Below, piece after piece: positions 17,392 to 26,624 of a stretch of DNA of 64,000 nucleotides. Under the pieces are notes generated by a model. It worked only from the letters and a program-made list of their open reading frames with translations. It did not search any database and was not told the origin of the DNA. Source of the stretch: Winogradskyella ursingii (GTDB taxonomy: Bacteria > Bacteroidota > Bacteroidia > Flavobacteriales > Flavobacteriaceae); NCBI RefSeq assembly GCF_013403975.1, contig NZ_JABFDH010000001.1, forward strand, positions 310,001-374,000. Reading direction: 5' to 3'. Each line of letters begins with the position of its first letter. Position 1 is the first letter of the stretch. Position numbers and translations under genes: made by a program.

Positions 17392-17772
17392 ATGGACTCA
17401 TTCATCACTATCAGGTTCAAACGGAAAACTGCCAAAAGGTTTCAGGAATTTTCCAAAAAGCACTTCAAAACGCACACCGAAGCGATGGAAAATATCCTTG
17501 ATTTTTTCCTTTACAATGAGATATCCCCAAAGGAAAAATTGGGACCAACTGGACGTACTATGGAAGCTAAGTTACTCAAAAGAATCAATGCAGTTATCGC
17601 CATAATGCGAGATGTGGAAAAGACACAAACCAAACCTACAGTCGCAATGTTGCAATCCCTTTTTGTAATGGACGAACCCAAAAAGAAACCGCTCATTTTG
17701 GAAAAAAAATATGCTGAGGAAAAGAAAGAAGTACGCTTTCGCGAAAAGCGAAACACCAACAATGAACTTTAA
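17392..17772 (+). CDS. BfmA/BtgA-type mobilisation accessory protein
   Basis: 126 basic residues. The N-terminus looks like a ribbon-helix-helix (MDSFITIRFKRKTAKRF, then a helix with HTEAMENIL), the usual fold of relaxosome accessory proteins that bind oriT. The C-terminal half is Lys/Arg-rich. It starts just after the candidate oriT and 11 bases ahead of the relaxase gene. It should bind oriT and load the relaxase (family knowledge). Confidence 0.75.
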   Translation: MDSFITIRFKRKTAKRFQEFSKKHFKTHTEAMENILDFFLYNEISPKEKLGPTGRTMEAKLLKRINAVIAIMRDVEKTQTKPTVAMLQSLFVMDEPKKKPLILEKKYAEEKKEVRFREKRNTNNEL

Positions 17773-17783
17773 AAATTTAGCTT

Positions 17784-18815
17784 ATGTACATTACGATCAC
17801 ACCTCAAAAAATGGGCGGTAACTTTTCAAAAAGTTCAGCAGATTTTGTTGGCTATTTAGAGAAGGAAAACCAAGGGTTGGAACATCAGGATATGGAACAT
17901 TTTTTCAATCAATATGGCGATGAAATTTCCGCTGAAGAAGTAGTCAAAGAAATAGATGGAAATACCGCAAAATTGGAAAAACACGAACCAAGATTCTATT
18001 CAATTACCGTGAGCCCTTCAAAATATGAATTGCGAAAACTTCAGAACAGTAGCGAAGATTTAAAAACCTACACCCGTGAACTGATGAAGGATTATGTTAC
18101 CAGCTTCAATCGGGAAATTCACGGAAGACCCATAACCATAGACGACATAAAATACTATGCCAAAATTGAACATAAAAGAATGTTCAAGGGAACAGATGTT
18201 CAGATTAAGGAAAACCAACCTTTCGCCACAAAAATACTTCAGCTAAAAACCGATATCCGAAATATTCAAGAAGGACGAGCTGAAGGGAACATTCAAAGAA
18301 TGAAAAAGGAAATCTCTATACTGGAACGCCAAGCGCCACATCAACAAAATGGAAAACGGATTGTCCAGGGAATGGCGAAAGATGGAAACCAAAGTCATAT
18401 CCATATCATTGTGAGCCGAAAGGATACATCAAACAGATTCAGTTTGTCACCAGGAAGTAAATACAAGGCATCCGATGTGAAGTTGAATGGGGAAACCGTA
18501 AAACGTGGTTTTGACCGTGATAAGTTTTTTGAGAAAGCTGAAAAGACGTTTGACAAGACTTTTGGCTACAAACGTAACTTTGCCGAGACCTACAAAGCAC
18601 GAAAGGATTTTGTAAAAAATCCCAATCTATATTTCGCTGCCTTGATGAATTTGCCAGCAAACGAAAAGGCATTGGCGTTTAAAATGATAACCAAAACAGG
18701 ATTACCGATAGTGCCAAGTATTCCAGTCAGTCAAACACAAATCGCACTTCGGATTTTCAAACGGTTAAGACGTGGCGCAGAAGTGGCCATCAAATCAAGT
18801 TCCATCGGAATCTAA
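17784..18815 (+). CDS. MobB-type relaxase (DUF5712)
   Basis: 343 residues. It starts MYITITPQKMGGNFSKSSAD, as DUF5712 mobilisation proteins do. The relaxase metal-binding motif appears as NQSHIHIIVSRKD (H-x-H-x-x-x-S), and Tyr residues near the N-terminus (FVGYLEKEN) are candidates for the nicking residue. It should nick oriT and lead the strand to the coupling protein. It ends 5 bases before the coupling gene starts. Confidence 0.82.
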   Translation: MYITITPQKMGGNFSKSSADFVGYLEKENQGLEHQDMEHFFNQYGDEISAEEVVKEIDGNTAKLEKHEPRFYSITVSPSKYELRKLQNSSEDLKTYTRELMKDYVTSFNREIHGRPITIDDIKYYAKIEHKRMFKGTDVQIKENQPFATKILQLKTDIRNIQEGRAEGNIQRMKKEISILERQAPHQQNGKRIVQGMAKDGNQSHIHIIVSRKDTSNRFSLSPGSKYKASDVKLNGETVKRGFDRDKFFEKAEKTFDKTFGYKRNFAETYKARKDFVKNPNLYFAALMNLPANEKALAFKMITKTGLPIVPSIPVSQTQIALRIFKRLRRGAEVAIKSSSIGI

Positions 18816-18820
18816 TTGAT

Positions 18821-20401
18821 ATGGAAATGGACAACCTCATAACTATACTTTCAATTATTGCTGTGGCCAGTATGGTTTTTTATGCGATGTTTCGAGTGAG
18901 CAAGTATGCGCTTTTCTTGAATTTTATAATGCTTTCGTGCTTGGTTTTCTATTTAACTGAAGTGAACGAATTAGTATCGATATTGCTATATCTGGTATGC
19001 CCTCTAATGCTAATTAATATAGGATTGTATGTTTTTCTGCATAAAACTGAAAATGCACAAAATAGCGATAGAAAGTATCAAGTCAATTTTGCTACGACTA
19101 AAGGAAATTTCAAGTTAGATAATATTAAACGTGGCGCATCTATCATCGGTTCTGCCGGAAGTGGAAAGACTGAAAGTGTGGTCTATGGCTTTTTAAAACA
19201 TTTCCGGAAAAAGCACTTCTGTGGAATCATTCACGACTACAAGGATTTTGAACTGACCGAAATGGCGTATCCGCTTTTCAAGGATAGCGATATTCCGTTT
19301 AAGGTCATTTCCTTCGATAAAATAATCCATAGGGTAAATCCTATTGCACCACGCTATTTAGAGAACGAGGAAAGCGTAAACGAAGTGTCACGGGTATTAA
19401 TCGAAAACCTTTTGGAACAAAGAGAAAGCGGAACTACTGGAACTACAAAATTCTTTAACGACGCGGCGGAAGGTTTGATTGGTGGATTGATTTGGAAACT
19501 GAAAACCGACTATCCCAACTACTGTACGCTTCCACATTTGATAGCAATTTATCAAATGCTCGATACCGATAGCCTAATCCAGTTTTTAGAAACCAACACC
19601 ACATCGAGAGCGATGGCAGATGCATTTATTAGTGGTAAGGATTCTGATAGACAGACCGCTGGTGTAAAAAGTACATTGGCAAATGCTCTGAAACGAATTA
19701 GTACACAGCGCATTTTTATGGCTTTGTCCGCAGACGAAGTGCCATTAAACATTAATAGCGAAGAAAATCCTGCAATCATTTCGGTAGTGAACAATCCAAA
19801 ATATGAGACATCCTATTCGCCCGTTATTGCAACCATAATACATACGATTACCAAGCAAATGAGCGTGCGCGGTCAAAGACCGTCGTTCTTGCTGATGGAA
19901 GAAGCACCTACGATTCGTCTGTTGAATATGCACCGAATTCCGGCAACGCTTAGAAGTTATGACATCGCTACTATTTATGTGATGCAGGATAAAATCCAGA
20001 ATGATATGATGTACGGCGATAAGGCAAGCAAGGCGATATTAAGCAATCTATCCTATCAGTTTTTCGGCAAAGTTAACGACCCAGACACGGCTAAATATTA
20101 CGAACGCTTTTTTGAAATTATCAAAGACCCTACGAAAAGCATCAGTCGTGGTCATAATCTCGATTTTGATACGCGGATTACTACTGGCGAAAAGGAAATT
20201 CCGAAAATTAGAGCTGATGTGTTTTTTAGATTAAAACAGGGCGAGTTTATTACCTACGCTGATGGTAAGGATAAGAAAGTGCAATTTAAATTGTCAAGAA
20301 TACAAAGGCAGCTTCCTGAAGAATTCAAGCAATTTTCTCAGGTAGATTTAGCAACTAATTTTACGAAGATATATAGAGATGTAAAAACTATATTTAGTTA
20401 A
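18821..20401 (+). CDS. Type IV coupling ATPase of the mobilisation operon (BfmC/TraD-like)
   Basis: 526 residues with two N-terminal membrane helices (residues ~7-65) and a cytoplasmic motor domain. Walker A reads IGSAGSGKTESVV, the Walker B region is SFLLMEEAPTIRL, and YVMQDKIQ fits the sensor motif. It pumps the relaxase-bound DNA into the conjugation channel (family knowledge). Third gene of the mob operon. Confidence 0.85.
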   Translation: MEMDNLITILSIIAVASMVFYAMFRVSKYALFLNFIMLSCLVFYLTEVNELVSILLYLVCPLMLINIGLYVFLHKTENAQNSDRKYQVNFATTKGNFKLDNIKRGASIIGSAGSGKTESVVYGFLKHFRKKHFCGIIHDYKDFELTEMAYPLFKDSDIPFKVISFDKIIHRVNPIAPRYLENEESVNEVSRVLIENLLEQRESGTTGTTKFFNDAAEGLIGGLIWKLKTDYPNYCTLPHLIAIYQMLDTDSLIQFLETNTTSRAMADAFISGKDSDRQTAGVKSTLANALKRISTQRIFMALSADEVPLNINSEENPAIISVVNNPKYETSYSPVIATIIHTITKQMSVRGQRPSFLLMEEAPTIRLLNMHRIPATLRSYDIATIYVMQDKIQNDMMYGDKASKAILSNLSYQFFGKVNDPDTAKYYERFFEIIKDPTKSISRGHNLDFDTRITTGEKEIPKIRADVFFRLKQGEFITYADGKDKKVQFKLSRIQRQLPEEFKQFSQVDLATNFTKIYRDVKTIFS

Positions 20402-20518
20402 CCAATTCTGGTTTCATTAATAAATATTATGATTTCACTATCTTGATAGGATAATGTTATATTTATAATTGGTAAATGAGTTTTAAACAATACTACACAT
20501 CAATGCTTTAATTGAAAT

Positions 20519-22006
20519 TTGAAAAACGCTGAAGAAATACAAGAACTAAAAGCAATTGTTGAAAAATTATGTGGAAAACATCATTTAATCATACAAATCG
20601 CCGAGGATAATTATTTTAAGATATTTACGGATCAATCCTCTGGTATTACACTTTTTCTTCAGTTAGATGAGAACCAGAATTTATCATTTTATTTTCTTCA
20701 GAGAACGTACGATGTGTTTTATACTGGCGATAGGTCTGATGCACACGTTATTCTAAGTTTGATGTTTACGGCTTTCTTGAGGTTCTACAAGTCGGGAATT
20801 TCTTGTGAGCAATTTGATATTGCCCATCCTGCAGTTCAAGATGAAATATGGGGAAGGTATTTGGTGCCTATTCAAGTCCCAATTTTACACGGAATTTCAA
20901 CTGCTAAACAACTTATTGAAGTTGTCACGGAAATTATAGAAATGGTTGCATTTTGGCGAGAAAGCTTATGGTATTTTACAGGCTGCCCTTGTGATAAATG
21001 TATGAAAGCTGAAAACCTTAATAATTCAAATTACAAGTATTCACTTGAGGATATCGAAGACTTGTTCTCAGATCTGCATAGCATATCCAGTCGTAATAAT
21101 TATGGGGACCGTGAACGACCTGAATGGGTGTATTTCTATGATATAGAAGAGGAAGTTACAATGATAAAATCAAGTAGCCTCGCAAAATTTCTCAACGCAA
21201 CATTGCAGTTGCGTACAGATAAAATAGAATATTTGAAAGGACAGAATGGGACATTCGTTCTGAGCGACAATATAAAAAACTTTGTTCACGATGATACCAA
21301 ATCTGAAATGGATGAGTACTTTGAAAGAGTAAATACGAACGGTAAATTAAAAGGATATCCAGTTATTCCAATGGAAAATATGATTGTAACCGTTATGGAT
21401 GATTACATCATTGCCTTAGGCAGAATATGTGGATTTGAAGAATATAAAAAAGAGAGAGAACTCATTAGACAGCGCCACAATAGAGAGTCAGAACTTCTGT
21501 TTCCGATTCCCCAGTTCAAATGGAAAGAAAAGGTCTGTCCGGATCAATTTGAATTATTAGTTAAAGCCCTATTGGAACGTGAACCAAATGTAAAAAGTGT
21601 AAGAAGGCCGGCACCCATAAATCAAGGTGATAAGGGTAGGGATTTAATTATTGAATGGAATGTAATAAATGAATATATGTCCGATACCGCACCGCCAAGA
21701 ATATTGATTAAAGTTGTAGGGCAATGCAAATCTGGAACATCCACAATTGGAAAAGGTAAGGTTTTAGATATCAGAGATACTATTGAAACTCACAATTCGC
21801 AAGGATATTTTTTAGCCGTAAATACCCAAATTTCTGCACCATTAACCGAAAAACTTGAATCACTCAAGTCCAAAGGCTTATGGGTCTCTTGGTGGAATAG
21901 GGATGATATTGAGATGCGCCTTTCTAAAAACCAAGATTTAATTCCCAATTTTCCAAAAGTTATAACATCCAGGAACAAAATAAAATTTGTAGACAAAGAA
22001 GATTAG
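20519..22006 (+). CDS. Mrr-like restriction endonuclease with a large N-terminal domain
   Basis: 495 residues from a TTG start at 20519. An in-frame TGA lies six bases upstream and no ATG occurs in the first ~60 codons, so TTG is the best start. Residues 1-350 are of unknown type, with two Cys pairs in TGCPCDKCM that may bind zinc. Residues ~350-495 form a PD-(D/E)XK domain of Mrr type: FELLVKALLE, then GDKGRDLI, then KVVGQCKSG with the Q-C-K catalytic strand. It should cut DNA, perhaps modified DNA as Mrr does. It faces the methyltransferase gene and may be functionally linked to it. Confidence 0.75.
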   Translation: MKNAEEIQELKAIVEKLCGKHHLIIQIAEDNYFKIFTDQSSGITLFLQLDENQNLSFYFLQRTYDVFYTGDRSDAHVILSLMFTAFLRFYKSGISCEQFDIAHPAVQDEIWGRYLVPIQVPILHGISTAKQLIEVVTEIIEMVAFWRESLWYFTGCPCDKCMKAENLNNSNYKYSLEDIEDLFSDLHSISSRNNYGDRERPEWVYFYDIEEEVTMIKSSSLAKFLNATLQLRTDKIEYLKGQNGTFVLSDNIKNFVHDDTKSEMDEYFERVNTNGKLKGYPVIPMENMIVTVMDDYIIALGRICGFEEYKKERELIRQRHNRESELLFPIPQFKWKEKVCPDQFELLVKALLEREPNVKSVRRPAPINQGDKGRDLIIEWNVINEYMSDTAPPRILIKVVGQCKSGTSTIGKGKVLDIRDTIETHNSQGYFLAVNTQISAPLTEKLESLKSKGLWVSWWNRDDIEMRLSKNQDLIPNFPKVITSRNKIKFVDKED

Positions 22007-22064
22007 TTTTATAACATAACTGTCCTCACAATCTTAAGGACAACCTTTGTTTAGAATTTATAAT

Positions 22065-22124
22065 CTAATAGGTGATCTAATAGGTGGTCAAATAGGTGGT
22101 CAAATAGGTGGTGTAATAGGTGGT
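22065..22124 (+). repeat. Five tandem 12-base repeats, coding-like
   Basis: Exactly five units of the form (c/g)(t/a)AATAGGTGGT. Read on the plus strand they give LIGD-LIGG-QIGG-QIGG-VIGG. A 32-codon frame runs from a TTG at 22041 to a stop at 22154 through GEKSDLIDSIK. Similar Gly-Gly tetrapeptide repeats occur in some AlbA/RecG-like regulators, so this could be the relic of such a gene. The gap 22007-22179 holds nothing else. Confidence 0.8.
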
Positions 22125-22179
22125 GAAAAAAGTGATTTAATTGATTCGATTAAATAAAATTTCAAACTAAAACGCGCTA

Positions 22180-22857
22180 TTATAAGTAATTATCCATCCC
22201 AAATAATCTTGGTGAAGCACTTGCTAAGTTTTTTCGGCCGTTGTTACAATAGTCAGCTTCAATCTCAAAGACAATACAATTCCTATTGGTCTGTTTACTG
22301 GCAATGGCTGTTGCGCAACTTCCGCCAAAGGTGTCTAAGACTAAATCACCAGGTGTTGTGCTTTTTTCGATTAAGTAACTTATAAGGTTAACTGGCTTTT
22401 CAGTAGGATGGTTGTTATTTTTGGTCTTTGAAGATTTTAAAATATTACAATCGCGTTTGCCATTCAATTTTTTACTTCCGTTACTGCAAAATATAATCAT
22501 CTCGTATTTTGGCGCATAGTCGCCTTTCAGATCACCACAACCGTGGTTCTCTTTTTCCCATATTAAGATGTTTTTTATTCTAAATTCTTTCTCAAGGAAA
22601 AACTTGAACACTTCCACATTATGCCAAGAGCAGAATACATAAAGATGCGCCTCAACTTTGCAAACACGCTTCAATTCCTTTACCCAATTATCTAACCAAT
22701 CTAAGTTGTTGTCGTTTGGTATTTTTTTATGTCTTTTGCCTCGCTTATTACTTCTGTAGTTGATGCCATAAGGTGGATCCGTCAATACTAAGTCCACGCT
22801 ACCATTAACGACGGACTTAATACCGATATTCCAGTCTATATTTAGTATTTTTTGCAT
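22180..22857 (-). CDS. Beta-class DNA methyltransferase (N4-cytosine / N6-adenine)
   Basis: 225 residues. Motif IV DPPYGINYRS stands near the N-terminus, then NHPTEKPV, and the AdoMet-binding motif I VLDTFGGSCATAIAS near the C-terminus. This is the beta order. The binding loop is FGGSC rather than the common FxGSG, but the fold should hold. It would protect host or element DNA. No partner specificity gene is adjacent; the only candidate nuclease is the Mrr-like gene facing it. Confidence 0.9.
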   Translation of the reverse strand: MQKILNIDWNIGIKSVVNGSVDLVLTDPPYGINYRSNKRGKRHKKIPNDNNLDWLDNWVKELKRVCKVEAHLYVFCSWHNVEVFKFFLEKEFRIKNILIWEKENHGCGDLKGDYAPKYEMIIFCSNGSKKLNGKRDCNILKSSKTKNNNHPTEKPVNLISYLIEKSTTPGDLVLDTFGGSCATAIASKQTNRNCIVFEIEADYCNNGRKNLASASPRLFGMDNYL

Positions 22858-22960
22858 CTGTTATACAGATTAGTTTCGTTACAATTAGAGCATAATTATG
22901 GCTATTCAGCTCTATTTAAAGGCTGAAATCAATTCAATAAATACAGAGAAATTAAACTGT

Positions 22961-23326
22961 TTAAAAAGGCCCCTTGTCCCTCGGTCCATTATGGGTTACC
23001 TTCCATTGGCCATCTTTTTGAACTAATTTAAATACACCAGGTTTAGGGTCGTAAGCTGTGGAATACTTTATCCAAGCCACATCACCTTCCGTAGCTTCAT
23101 CGACAACCTTGAAATCGGATTCTGAGTTCTTATCCTCGACAAACATTTCCTGAATACTGGAAAGATTGGCATAGCCTTCTGCAGTAGTGTAATTTTTTAG
23201 TGTTGCCTTATCACTGTGATAAAAACTTTCAGCGACAACCTTGGCGGTTTCGGATGGGGACATATTCTTATTCCCTGTACAGGAAATAAATAACAGTAGT
23301 AGCGAGAAAACAACAAATTTTTTCAT
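22961..23326 (-). CDS. DUF4878-type lipoprotein
   Basis: 121 residues with a lipoprotein signal (LLLLFISC, Cys near residue 16). The NTF2-like domain shows SPSETAKVVAESFYHSD, then GDVAWIKYSTAYDP and DGQWKVTHNGP, as in DUF4878. It should be anchored on the periplasmic side of a membrane. It follows traN by seven bases and may be part of the transfer operon. Confidence 0.75.
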   Translation of the reverse strand: MKKFVVFSLLLLFISCTGNKNMSPSETAKVVAESFYHSDKATLKNYTTAEGYANLSSIQEMFVEDKNSESDFKVVDEATEGDVAWIKYSTAYDPKPGVFKLVQKDGQWKVTHNGPRDKGPF

Positions 23327-23333
23327 AACAGTA

Positions 23334-24167
23334 TTAATTTGGGTTATTAATATATCTATGCGATAGTTTCATTTCTATATTTCGTTCACCATCCTTTTCG
23401 TTCAATTCCAAAATTGCCCTACGGTCATCGGATAATGAAAATTTGGGCAATACATAAACGAATCGAGCCCTTTCATTTTCCTTAATCTTGGACGGCAGAT
23501 TATGTTTATATATCGGTTCTTGATACAGTCGTTGCAATGATTTTCTTTTCCCTTTTTGTCTCGTTTCAATAGATAGGTTCAAGAAATTCAAATCGTAATC
23601 CAACGAAGAATTATTTTCAATCTCGATAACGAAATAGAGTTCATCCTTATCAAAAACAATGTTCTCTACGGTCAAGATAATACCTTCGTTTCGTTTCTTG
23701 ATGCGCCCTATGCGCTGTTTTCTATTGAGAAGATATGAGCAGAATTTCTGGTAATAATAGTTGCTGTTATCTACAAGTTCTTCAGAAGATTCAACAAGAA
23801 CCGAATCCTTTACAATCGGTTTTTCATTACCGATACTATTTGATAGCGGAATGAAATAATTGAGCTTAGAAAGCTGTTTTTTATACCTTACAATATACGA
23901 AAAAATCGAACCATTTCTATTGACTACCAGCAAATTACTTTCCTTTCCAGGGGTTGCTTGAAGAAGTCCGAAATACTGTTCTTTTTCACGGTTGTAGGTA
24001 AATACAAAATTATCTGAACCGGTTATGCCTTGCCGTATGGGTTCTGGAAAGAATAACGCAACATTTTTGGTGTCGTTAGCATAAATGGTGTCGAGTGGTA
24101 TTGGTTGCTGTTGTGCTTTTGTGAAAGCGGAAATTAACACCATCAATATTAGAATAAATGTTCTCAT
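23334..24167 (-). CDS. traN: Conjugative transposon protein TraN
   Basis: 277 residues with a signal peptide (FILILMVLISAFTKAQ). The DUF4138 pattern is clear: a beta-rich periplasmic protein starting with DTIYANDTKNVALFFPEPI. It is the VirB9-like part of the channel's outer core. It overlaps traM by four bases (ATGA coupling). Confidence 0.85.
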   Translation of the reverse strand: MRTFILILMVLISAFTKAQQQPIPLDTIYANDTKNVALFFPEPIRQGITGSDNFVFTYNREKEQYFGLLQATPGKESNLLVVNRNGSIFSYIVRYKKQLSKLNYFIPLSNSIGNEKPIVKDSVLVESSEELVDNSNYYYQKFCSYLLNRKQRIGRIKKRNEGIILTVENIVFDKDELYFVIEIENNSSLDYDLNFLNLSIETRQKGKRKSLQRLYQEPIYKHNLPSKIKENERARFVYVLPKFSLSDDRRAILELNEKDGERNIEMKLSHRYINNPN

Positions 24168-25093
24168 AATTTAGGTTTTAAGATTAATCTGTAATTGTTC
24201 AGGACAGTAACCTTTACGTTGCGGTTACTTCGTCTTAGTACTTTTGTAACACCACCCACCTGTGGAACGGTAGGGATGTTAATGTCGCCAATAATATCGT
24301 CGAGAACTTCGGTGGTGGCTTCTGCTCTAAAATTGTTCTGTACATAGATACCTTCGCTACCATCTGACAAATCGAAGGCTTTGAGCTTAGTGGGATGATG
24401 CTTAATATTTTCAATTTCAATGAGCGCACGATTGGGCTGAAAGCTGATGAAACCGAAAATAGGTGTATTCTTAGGCATTTTTTTGCCATTAATCGTAGCA
24501 GTTTTAGTAAGGCGCATTCGCAATCTGGTATTCGCTTTTACAACTTGGTCGCCATCCACCACCACGTAAATAGTTTCATCTGTATTGCCGATGATTGAAA
24601 CTTCATTGGGTTTAGGCGAAGCAGCAAAGAACAATTGATGTTCCAATCCCAATTCTTTTGCTTGGATTTTTTGTTCTCTTTTTACTTCAACAGAATCGAC
24701 AGTTAATACCACTTTGCGAACAGTTTTTTTCTGTCCCAAATTTTGGTATCGCTTTTCTGAATATTGAATCTTGCCTGCTTCATAGATGCTATCTACGATA
24801 CGCTCTTTTTCGCGTTCCGGAAGATCTGGGTCGTAAAATCCCAAGGAATCAATCAGTTTCTCATCGTAGATGCTTGGTGCGTTATTTTCCCGAACTTTTT
24901 TCAAGTCGTTAATCGCATCAAGTTTCGAATCATACTCTTTTTGATCCTCTTCTAAATCTGGCACTAAAGTCTGCTTAAGGTTTTCAGTTTCACTTTCATC
25001 ATCGCCCATTACAATTACAGAATAGGAAATCAGGAATATGAAAATCACGGCCAATACCGCTGCAAATACTATTTTATTCTTTTCTACTTTCAT
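24164..25093 (-). CDS. traM: Conjugative transposon protein TraM
   Basis: 309 residues: one N-terminal membrane helix (VFAAVLAVIFIFLISYSVIV), an acidic coiled region, then a VirB10/TrbI-like C-terminal domain (LTKTATINGKKMPKNTPIFG). It should span the periplasm and join both membranes in the transfer channel. It is 53 bases from traK with no room for traL, which other elements have here. Confidence 0.85.
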   Translation of the reverse strand: MKVEKNKIVFAAVLAVIFIFLISYSVIVMGDDESETENLKQTLVPDLEEDQKEYDSKLDAINDLKKVRENNAPSIYDEKLIDSLGFYDPDLPEREKERIVDSIYEAGKIQYSEKRYQNLGQKKTVRKVVLTVDSVEVKREQKIQAKELGLEHQLFFAASPKPNEVSIIGNTDETIYVVVDGDQVVKANTRLRMRLTKTATINGKKMPKNTPIFGFISFQPNRALIEIENIKHHPTKLKAFDLSDGSEGIYVQNNFRAEATTEVLDDIIGDINIPTVPQVGGVTKVLRRSNRNVKVTVLNNYRLILKPKL

Positions 25094-25146
25094 AATCGTG
25101 TTTTTTTAAATGCCGATTACCTGCCCGAAGTCAGGCGGGTCGGCTT

Positions 25147-25761
25147 TCAATTTTCATCGTTTAGTTTTTTTAGAGTGTTCTCGAAATAGTTGGTAATCAA
25201 TAATCCGTGTGGGTTGTTCGGGAAGTTTCGGTCAACCATAATCAGGTTTCCGGTGGAAACCAACTCGTAAGTATCGATGATTGAACCTCTATTGATTTCA
25301 AAAATGGTGGTCGTCGTAAAACCATACGAACCATTATTTTCAGATATTCTTGAATCGATACTCAGTACTTTTTGAACCAAGGAATACTGAAGCAATCTGT
25401 TATACACGCCATCGGCTTTTTTCTGGCGGTAGATATTATCCACAGAACTATTACCTAACCATAATGCCTTTTCCAAATTGCGTTCATAATTACTCGCATC
25501 GATGTTATAGAAGTAGTTATGGAACAGATCCAAATGTGCTAAAGCTTCAACCCGAAAATTTTCCTTTTGGGTCACGAGCTTCAGCGGAATGATACTACCA
25601 TCGGTATTAATGGCAAAGGCACTATTGAGCGCTTTTTGATTGGTGTTAAATACCATCCAAACTGAAAATGTACTGGACAGCAACGCACAGACAACAACTG
25701 CCAAAACGATAAACCGATTTAGCTTTAGGACATTGTAAATATTCTTATATGGTGTTTTCAT
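25147..25761 (-). CDS. traK: Conjugative transposon protein TraK
   Basis: 204 residues, VirB8-like. One N-terminal membrane helix (FIVLAVVVCALLSSTFSVWM) is followed by a periplasmic domain with LVTQKENFRVEALAHLDLFH, typical of TraK. It is an assembly factor of the transfer channel. The start is 19 bases after the traJ stop. Confidence 0.86.
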   Translation of the reverse strand: MKTPYKNIYNVLKLNRFIVLAVVVCALLSSTFSVWMVFNTNQKALNSAFAINTDGSIIPLKLVTQKENFRVEALAHLDLFHNYFYNIDASNYERNLEKALWLGNSSVDNIYRQKKADGVYNRLLQYSLVQKVLSIDSRISENNGSYGFTTTTIFEINRGSIIDTYELVSTGNLIMVDRNFPNNPHGLLITNYFENTLKKLNDEN

Positions 25762-25780
25762 ATTTTTATTTTAATCTATC

Positions 25781-26623
25781 TTAGGCCGTAAATAATCTGA
25801 GGGTAAAGGATGTGGCACGTTTGTACAATTTGAATTTCAGGAACACAATGAACCCTACCGACCCTAATTGGACCACAGGTGCAAAAAAACCGCTACCTAC
25901 ATCCGTTCCAAACAAGTTGACCCAGAAATTGGTGTTAATTTCGGTATATAGCGCGTTTACAAAAACATTGACCAGGAAGAACGCTGGTACGAGCATATAT
26001 ACCGCAGCATACAATTTGAAAAACGTATAGGCCAATGAGCGGAACTTTTCAAAGACTGCAAGGCTAATGACCAATGGAAAAAAAGCTTGCATTATTCCCA
26101 AGAGGAAGAATCGTTCAGCCAAGAATAGCGGATAAATAAATAAATCTAAAATCCACAGTATAATACCAATGATAAAAGCAAGTATTTTGAATCCATATAG
26201 TGGTGTCACCAAAGCTTCATAAAGCAATGTCATTGCATTTTTAGCAGCATCTATTAGGTTCACGTCCTCTTCTATGGGAATGTCTTGCATCTGTAAGGGC
26301 AACAATGCTGGTGCTGTGCCTCTATATTGCCCTTCAATAGCGACTAAAATACCATCGAAAAAACCCAATACCTGCGTTGAGAATATGACCAAAATAACGA
26401 TGGCAAAATTCTTGACCAATTCACCAGGACTTAATCCCCAAGTGTAACCGTCCTTATCTGCAATGCCTTCATTGTACTTTTTAAGAATGTTGACCAAAAA
26501 GAACAGGACAGCGAGCGTTTTCATCCCGGCAATGGTGTATTGCGAAAAGTCGCTGGCCTGTATGGTCTGGAAAACGGTATCGATATATTCCAGTCCGATT
26601 CCTAAGAGAATGGTCGCCGTCAT
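25781..26623 (-). CDS. traJ: Conjugative transposon protein TraJ
   Basis: 280 residues from the ATG at 26621-26623 (MTATILLGIGLEYID). The longer frame to 26773 overlaps the traI coding end and its extra residues look non-native. The protein is a polytopic inner-membrane protein with 6-8 helices, VirB6/TrbL-like. It starts one base after the traI stop. Confidence 0.85.
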   Translation of the reverse strand: MTATILLGIGLEYIDTVFQTIQASDFSQYTIAGMKTLAVLFFLVNILKKYNEGIADKDGYTWGLSPGELVKNFAIVILVIFSTQVLGFFDGILVAIEGQYRGTAPALLPLQMQDIPIEEDVNLIDAAKNAMTLLYEALVTPLYGFKILAFIIGIILWILDLFIYPLFLAERFFLLGIMQAFFPLVISLAVFEKFRSLAYTFFKLYAAVYMLVPAFFLVNVFVNALYTEINTNFWVNLFGTDVGSGFFAPVVQLGSVGFIVFLKFKLYKRATSFTLRLFTA

Positions 26624-26624
26624 T

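Noticed and set aside
22065..22124. Tandem 12-base repeats as a possible CRISPR array
   Set aside because: No spacers: units are directly adjacent, far shorter than CRISPR repeats, and no cas genes are in the window.
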